From Acetobacteraceae bacterium (GTDB lineage Bacteria; Pseudomonadota; Alphaproteobacteria; Acetobacterales; Acetobacteraceae), in the NCBI GenBank assembly GCA_947476855.1, contig CANJSR010000157.1, positions 1 to 9,991 of the forward strand: DNA of 9,991 bases. The letters are read 5' to 3'. The notes under the pieces were generated by a model that was not told the DNA's origin, made no database searches, and saw nothing but the letters and a program-made list of their open reading frames with translations. A program made the position numbers and the translations under genes. This document shows, one piece after another, positions 6,540 through 9,991 of the stretch. Position 1 is the stretch's first letter. Each line of letters starts with the position of its first letter.

Positions 6540-7271
6540 ATGGCGTTTCAGGAACTCGGGACCGTGACGGCGATCAACCGCTATCCGGTGAAATCAATGC
6601 ACGCCGAACCGCTGGCTTCCGCGGAACTGCGCTGGACCGGGTTGCTGGGCGACCGGCAATACGCCTTTGTCCGCAGCGCCAACCGTTCCCGCTTTCCCTG
6701 GCTGACCGGGCGGGACATCTCCGGCATGGTCCTGTACCGCCCGCGCTTCGCCGATCCCGCCAATCCGGCTGCTGAACCGCCGCAGGTTACCACCCCGGAC
6801 GGCGCCGACCATGCCGTGACCGATCCGGCCTTGGCCGAGCGCCTGGCCGCTGAGGCTGGGGAGGCCGTTCACCTGATGCACCTCGGCAAGGGCTGTCAGG
6901 ACGCGATGCCCGTATCCGTCGTCGCCACCGAGACGCTGCGCCGGTTGGAGGCGACGCGGGCAGGGGCCATCGGCCTCGATCGCTTCCGCATCAACCTTAC
7001 CATCGACGCCGCGCCTAGCACCGGCCGCGAAACCGACTGGCTCGGCGGCACCCTGCGGTTTGGTGACGCGCAGGAGGGGCCGACGTTGGTGCTGGGCGGC
7101 GGCGTGGTGCGCTGTGCGATGGTGACGATCGATCCAGTGACGGCCGTACGCGACCCCTCGGTGCTGCGACTGGTCGCACAGGACTTCGACAACGAGATCG
7201 GTGCCTACGGCACCGCCACGCGGCTCGGGGTCGTTTCGGTCGGGGATCGGGTCTGGCTGAACCGGGCCTGA
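6540..7271 (+). CDS. MOSC domain-containing protein with N-terminal beta barrel
   Basis: This is a 243-aa protein of the MOSC family (molybdenum-cofactor sulfurase C-terminal fold), related to YcbX/YiiM and to the mitochondrial amidoxime-reducing component. Family members carry the molybdenum cofactor or a sulfur on a conserved Cys and often reduce N-hydroxylated compounds. The N-terminal barrel signature is INRYPVKSM (12-20) with GLLGDRQYAFV (34-44). The MOSC part has LDRFRINLTID (146-156) and the conserved Cys192 in RCAMVTIDP (191-199), ending SVGDRVWLNRA. No ferredoxin domain is fused, unlike E. coli YcbX. AGGAGA (6530-6535) overlaps the preceding stop and is 4 bases before ATG 6540, so it is co-transcribed with the acetyltransferase. 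The tight pairing hints at a shared role in handling N-containing xenobiotics, which is inference. It converges on cbtA with a 5-base gap. Confidence 0.9.
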   Translation: MAFQELGTVTAINRYPVKSMHAEPLASAELRWTGLLGDRQYAFVRSANRSRFPWLTGRDISGMVLYRPRFADPANPAAEPPQVTTPDGADHAVTDPALAERLAAEAGEAVHLMHLGKGCQDAMPVSVVATETLRRLEATRAGAIGLDRFRINLTIDAAPSTGRETDWLGGTLRFGDAQEGPTLVLGGGVVRCAMVTIDPVTAVRDPSVLRLVAQDFDNEIGAYGTATRLGVVSVGDRVWLNRA

Positions 7272-7283
7272 CGGGGTCAGGCC
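7265..7283. terminator. Palindrome spanning both stop codons of the convergent MOSC and cbtA genes
   Basis: GGCCTGAC (7265-7272), loop GGG, GTCAGGCC (7276-7283) is a perfect 8-bp stem. The MOSC stop (TGA 7269-7271) lies in one arm and the cbtA stop (TCA 7277-7279 on this strand) in the other, so each transcript ends in the same hairpin. There is no T-run on either side, so factor-independent termination is doubtful. It may act as a bidirectional pause or 3' end stabiliser. Confidence 0.5.
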
Positions 7284-8005
7284 GTCTGGCCCCAGCGCGC
7301 CTGCGCCCAGCCGGACACGCCGCCCAGCACGACCCAGAACACGGCCGAAGCCGCCAGCGACGCCGCGGCGAAGGCGGCGCCGAGTTCGCCCGGCACCACC
7401 CCATGCTCATGCGCATGCGGGGCGCCGACGGCGTGCGGCACCACGGCCAGGATCACGGCGATGGCGCACCAGAACCCGCCCATGAACACCCACAGAGCGA
7501 TCGCACCGGCTGAACAGAGGGCGGTCGCGGCCCACCAGAGTTGGCGGTGCACCAATTCTCCGGCCGCCATGCCTGGCAGTTCCGGCGGCAGGCCCAAAGC
7601 GGGGGCGAGCGCGAAGGCCGCGAAGCCGGCGATGCCCCACAGTACGCCCTCGGTGGCGGTGAAGGTCCCGCCGGCGGATAGCGCGCGAAGCCGAGCCAGG
7701 GCGTTCAGGATGAGGCCGAACCCGAGGCCTGCGGCAATGTTGAACAGGATGGTCAGGCCGTGGCGCAGCGGGCCTTCCGGGCTCCATCCATGATCGTGCG
7801 CGTGGTCATGCGCGTGGCCAGCGGCGGCGTGATCGTGTGGATGACCCTGGGGAGCGGCGGGCGCTGGCGTGGGGGCAGCGGCTTCCAGCAACTCGGCCGA
7901 TTCGATCAGCGGCCAAAGTTTCCCCGCCTGCACGACGGACGTGGCAAGCCCCGCGGCGAGGCCGGCGATCAGCGCCACGAAGAACAGGCGGCGAAAGCCG
8001 CTCAT
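7277..8005 (-). CDS. cbtA: Predicted cobalt transporter subunit CbtA
   Basis: This is a 242-aa inner-membrane protein of the CbtA family, predicted with CbtB to take up cobalt for cobalamin synthesis. TM1 is about 6-27. A loop then carries a strongly His/Asp-rich stretch, HPHDHAAAGHAHDHAHDHG (55-73), a likely metal-binding segment. Further hydrophobic segments follow at about 82-104, 119-138, 156-175, 177-194 and 208-230. A second His cluster, HAHEHG (197-202), lies before the last segment. The start ATG 8005 is chosen because it begins the hydrophobic domain (MSGFRRLFFVALIAGL) and lies 7 bases after the cbtB stop. A longer reading frame overlapping cbtB adds only a Pro-rich unlikely N-terminus. 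No clear ribosome site is visible, so coupling to cbtB is likely. The function rests on comparative genomics of the family and could extend to another divalent metal such as nickel. Confidence 0.9.
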   Translation of the reverse strand: MSGFRRLFFVALIAGLAAGLATSVVQAGKLWPLIESAELLEAAAPTPAPAAPQGHPHDHAAAGHAHDHAHDHGWSPEGPLRHGLTILFNIAAGLGFGLILNALARLRALSAGGTFTATEGVLWGIAGFAAFALAPALGLPPELPGMAAGELVHRQLWWAATALCSAGAIALWVFMGGFWCAIAVILAVVPHAVGAPHAHEHGVVPGELGAAFAAASLAASAVFWVVLGGVSGWAQARWGQTA

Positions 8006-8012
8006 GCCCGGA

Positions 8013-8195
8013 TCAGTGGCAGGGGAAGGCGATTGAATGGCGGGTGTTGTGCGCGGCTTCATGCAAAACCGAGGCACCGGCGAAGCCCACCGTGAAGACG
8101 ATGAACAGGCCGAAGATCAGGGCGGATACCGCGCCGATCACCTCGGATCGGATGGCGGAGCCCGCCAGGGTGGTGGTCATTCCATGCGCCTGCAT
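8013..8195 (-). CDS. cbtB: Predicted cobalt transporter subunit CbtB
   Basis: This is a 60-aa single-span membrane protein, partner of CbtA and usually encoded directly upstream of it, as here. One hydrophobic helix is visible (about 19-43, IGAVSALIFGLFIVFTVGF). It is followed by the family's C-terminal His motif, H45-x3-H49-x3-H53 and a terminal FPCH, likely cobalt ligands. The length matches the family (about 55-65). The start is ATG 8195, preceded by GGAGA (complement of 8201-8205) at 5 bases; ATG 8180 is an in-frame alternative with less support. Cobalamin riboswitches commonly precede cbtBA in other genomes, but only 68 bases separate this gene from the upstream SDR, too few to hold one. 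Confidence 0.9.
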   Translation of the reverse strand: MQAHGMTTTLAGSAIRSEVIGAVSALIFGLFIVFTVGFAGASVLHEAAHNTRHSIAFPCH

Positions 8196-8218
8196 CGTCG
8201 TCTCCGTGGTCAAGCGTG

Positions 8219-8249
8219 CGGGGCGGATGATGTCCGAGCATCCGCCCCG
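8219..8249. promoter_or_regulatory. 11-bp dyad in front of cbtB (operator or SDR 3' hairpin)
   Basis: CGGGGCGGATG (8219-8229) and CATCCGCCCCG (8239-8249) form a perfect 11-bp inverted repeat around a 9-base loop. It lies between the SDR stop (8264) and the cbtB start (8195), with no T-run on either strand. On the minus strand TTGCAA (8255-8250) and CATCAT (8232-8227) have 17-bp spacing and could be a weak promoter, in which case the dyad would overlap it. A terminator-like hairpin for the SDR is the simpler alternative. Confidence 0.45.
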
Positions 8250-8263
8250 TTGCAATAAGCCAG

Positions 8264-8995
8264 TTAGAGCGTCGCGCCGCCGTCGATCGCGACCTCGGCC
8301 CCGGTGATGTAGCTGCTTTCGTTAGAGACCAGGAACAGGACCAGGTTCGCGATCTCATCCACCGTGCCCATCCGCTTCATCGGCACGAGTTGCAGGCGGG
8401 CGGCCCGTTCCTCGGTGGTGCGGACGTTCAGCATCTCGGTGTCGATTGGGCCGGGATGGATGGAGTTCACCCGGATGCCCTTCGGCGCGAGGTCGACGGC
8501 GGCCGCCTTGGTCATGCCGCGCAACGCCCATTTGGTGGCGCTGTAGGCGATCGCGCCAGGCGAGCCGCGCAGGCCCGCGACGGAGGAGATGTTGACGATC
8601 GATCCGCCACCGGATTTTTCCATCAGCGGCACGACGGATTTCATCCCGATGAAGCAGCCAAGCTGGTTCACCCGCATGTGGCGCTCGAACAACTGGACGT
8701 CGGTGTCCATCAGGCGGGCCGGCTGGTAGATGCCGGCGTTGTTCACCATGCCGTGCAGCCCGCCCAGGGCCTGCGCGGCGGCGATTGCGGCGGCCCAGTC
8801 GGTTTCCGACGTCACATCATGCTTCACGAACGATGCCGACTGTCCCAGTTCCGCCGCGAGCGCGCGTCCCTGGTCCTCCAGCACATCGGTGATGACCACG
8901 CGCGCGCCTTCCGCGACGAACAGCCGAGCCTCGGCAGCGCCCTGGCCGCGGGCGCCGCCGGTGATCAGGATGATCTTGTCCTTCAAGCGATCCAT
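8264..8995 (-). CDS. SDR family NAD(P)-dependent oxidoreductase (3-alpha/20-beta-HSD-like)
   Basis: This is a 243-aa classical short-chain dehydrogenase/reductase, cytoplasmic, probably tetrameric. The Rossmann cofactor motif TGGARGQG is at 12-19. Asp37 at the end of the second strand (VVITDVLEDQG) favours NAD(H) over NADP(H). The NNAG motif is at 85-88. The catalytic residues are Ser138 (NISS), Tyr151 and Lys155 (YSATK), with Asn110 in RVNQLG completing the tetrad. The C-terminus (NSIHPGPIDTEML, ITGAEVAIDGGATL) is typical. It most resembles the 3-alpha(or 20-beta)-hydroxysteroid dehydrogenase/FabG-like group, which act on secondary alcohols or ketones; the substrate cannot be set from sequence. 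The start ATG 8995 follows a strong AGGAGGA site (complement of 9001-9007). It shares direction with cbtBA 68 bases downstream and is divergent from the NHL gene, with 116 bases between. Confidence 0.93.
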   Translation of the reverse strand: MDRLKDKIILITGGARGQGAAEARLFVAEGARVVITDVLEDQGRALAAELGQSASFVKHDVTSETDWAAAIAAAQALGGLHGMVNNAGIYQPARLMDTDVQLFERHMRVNQLGCFIGMKSVVPLMEKSGGGSIVNISSVAGLRGSPGAIAYSATKWALRGMTKAAAVDLAPKGIRVNSIHPGPIDTEMLNVRTTEERAARLQLVPMKRMGTVDEIANLVLFLVSNESSYITGAEVAIDGGATL

Positions 8996-9111
8996 CTGTT
9001 TCCTCCTGGTGTTGGTGGGCACAGTCTGGCCGCGATCGAGGCAGGAGCCTAGTCTTTACCGGCGCCCGTTTCACCCACCACAATAGCGCCGAACAAACTG
9101 GGGGAACCGTC
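8996..9111. other. Divergent intergenic region between the SDR and NHL genes
   Basis: This 116-base gap must carry promoters for both genes. TGGTGGG (9013-9019) and its complement CCCACCA (9074-9080) form a 7-bp inverted repeat with arms 54 bases apart. I see no convincing -35/-10 pair on either strand. Confidence 0.3.
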
Positions 9112-9991
9112 ATGCCAACCGTCGGAACCGGCGAATACACCTACGAACCCGTCGAGAACTGGGCGAAGCTGCCGCCAGGCTGGTCGTTCAAGGAGATCGG
9201 CGGGATCGGCACGGACAGCCGCGACAATGTCTATGTCTTCAATCGCGGCGAGCATCCGATGATCGTCTTCGACCGCGACGGCAATTTCCTGCGCTCGTGG
9301 GGCGAGGGCGTGTTCCCCCGCGCGCATGGCGTATTCGTCGCGCCCGACGATACGATCTGGCTGACCGATGACGCCGATCATTCGGTCCGGCAATGCACGC
9401 TGGATGGTCGCGTCCTGCTGACGCTGGGCACGCCCGGTAAGCCCGCCCCGTACATGAGCGGCGATCCGTTCCACCGCTGCACCCATACCGCGATGTCGCC
9501 GCAGGGGGACATCTATGTGGCCGATGGGTATGGCAACTCCCGCGTCCACAAATACGATCCGAAGGGGCGGCTGCTGCTGTCCTGGGGCGGGCCTGGTTCC
9601 GATCCCGGGGAGTTCAATATCACGCACAACATCACCTGCGATGCGGATGGCTGGGTCTATGTGGCGGACCGGGAGAACCACCGTGTGCAGGTGTTCGATG
9701 GGAATGGCCGGTATGAGACCCAGTGGAACAACCTGCACCGGCCGTGCGGGCTGTTCATGCCGGCGGGGAAGTGTCCGGTCTGTTTCATTGGAGAGCTGGG
9801 ACCGGTGCAGCCGGTGAACCGGCATCTGCCGAACCTTGGCCCTCGGATCAGCATCGTCGACCACACGGGCAAGCGGTTGGCTCGGCTGGGCGGGGCGCAC
9901 GCCGGGCTGGGTCCGACGGAATTCCTGGCGCCGCACGGGCTTTGTGTGGACAGTCGTGGGGACATCTATGTGGGCGAGGTGTCCTGGACCC
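9112..9991 (+). CDS. Peptidyl-alpha-hydroxyglycine alpha-amidating lyase-like NHL-repeat protein (3' end outside window)
   Basis: The frame is open from ATG 9112 to the window edge, giving 293 residues. It is a beta-propeller of NHL repeats. Successive blades show the D/G-x-IYV-AD-x2-N-RV-x-V/KYD-x-DG pattern, for example DSRDNVYVFNRGEHPMIVFD, DTIWLTDDADHSVRQC, GDIYVADGYGNSRVHKYD, GWVYVADRENHRVQVFD and GDIYVGE at the edge. Histidines begin blades at residues 72 (HGVFV), 125 (HTAMS), 172 (HNITC) and 275 (HGLCVD), the placement used for zinc in the lyase domain of peptide-amidating enzymes. Bacterial proteins of this class are common and are annotated by that similarity; their real substrate is not known. 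No signal peptide is visible. A G-rich site (GGGGGA, 9100-9105) lies 6 bases before the ATG. It is divergent from the SDR. Confidence 0.85.
   Translation, partial: MPTVGTGEYTYEPVENWAKLPPGWSFKEIGGIGTDSRDNVYVFNRGEHPMIVFDRDGNFLRSWGEGVFPRAHGVFVAPDDTIWLTDDADHSVRQCTLDGRVLLTLGTPGKPAPYMSGDPFHRCTHTAMSPQGDIYVADGYGNSRVHKYDPKGRLLLSWGGPGSDPGEFNITHNITCDADGWVYVADRENHRVQVFDGNGRYETQWNNLHRPCGLFMPAGKCPVCFIGELGPVQPVNRHLPNLGPRISIVDHTGKRLARLGGAHAGLGPTEFLAPHGLCVDSRGDIYVGEVSWT

Noticed and set aside
8013..8022. GCCACTG on the minus strand, resembling a conserved stretch of cobalamin riboswitches
   Set aside because: It encodes the last codons of cbtB (Cys-His-stop) and has no surrounding riboswitch structure. The match is coincidental.
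9049..9936. Open minus-strand frame of about 295 codons
   Set aside because: It is antisense to the NHL-repeat gene, which shows clear repeats and zinc histidines. The minus frame has no family features.

Overview
The window is visibly GC-rich, with dense gene packing, strong third-position G/C preference and AGGAGG-type ribosome sites. The protein families (TerC, CbtA/CbtB, a CACHE-PAS histidine kinase, MOSC, an SDR, an NHL/PAL-type propeller) fit an alphaproteobacterium. The hairpin-rich intergenic block suggests Rhodospirillales/Acetobacteraceae. That placement is inferred from style and was not confirmed by a search.

Layout. 1-774 (+) is the C-terminal part of uvrA. A leader of about 180 bases follows, holding a recognisable promoter with dyads and two hairpins, and it leads into a terC-family membrane protein (954-1964). 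terC overlaps by one base a small zinc-ribbon protein of the zf-TFIIB family (1964-2347), and a 12-bp-stem terminator closes this pair. On the minus strand lie an alpha/beta hydrolase (2393-3232) and a large membrane histidine kinase (3594-5765). Between them is a composite palindromic element of about 240 bp (about 3353-3592). On the plus strand come a GNAT N-acetyltransferase of the phosphinothricin/methionine-sulfoximine type (5995-6531) and a MOSC-domain protein (6540-7271), which form a tight pair. Convergent to them on the minus strand are cbtB-cbtA, a predicted cobalt uptake system, with an SDR oxidoreductase upstream in the same orientation (8264-8995). Divergent from the SDR, a bacterial peptidyl-alpha-hydroxyglycine alpha-amidating-lyase-like NHL propeller starts at 9112 and runs off the right edge.

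Gene cooperation. The clear functional units are terC plus the zinc ribbon (translationally coupled), GNAT plus MOSC (8 nt apart) and cbtB plus cbtA (7 nt apart). The other genes look like single-gene units of general metabolism, repair or sensing. I see no phage genes, transposase, CRISPR array, tRNA or rRNA.

Most of the window is ordinary chromosomal sequence. The most unusual structure is the intergenic element at about 3353-3592. It is a large imperfect inverted repeat whose two arms each carry three triloop-type hairpins, and the corresponding hairpins differ in sequence by compensatory changes. Other items worth a look are the terC leader, the palindrome spanning both stop codons of the MOSC/cbtA convergent pair, and the 11-bp dyad in front of cbtB where a cobalamin riboswitch might have been expected.
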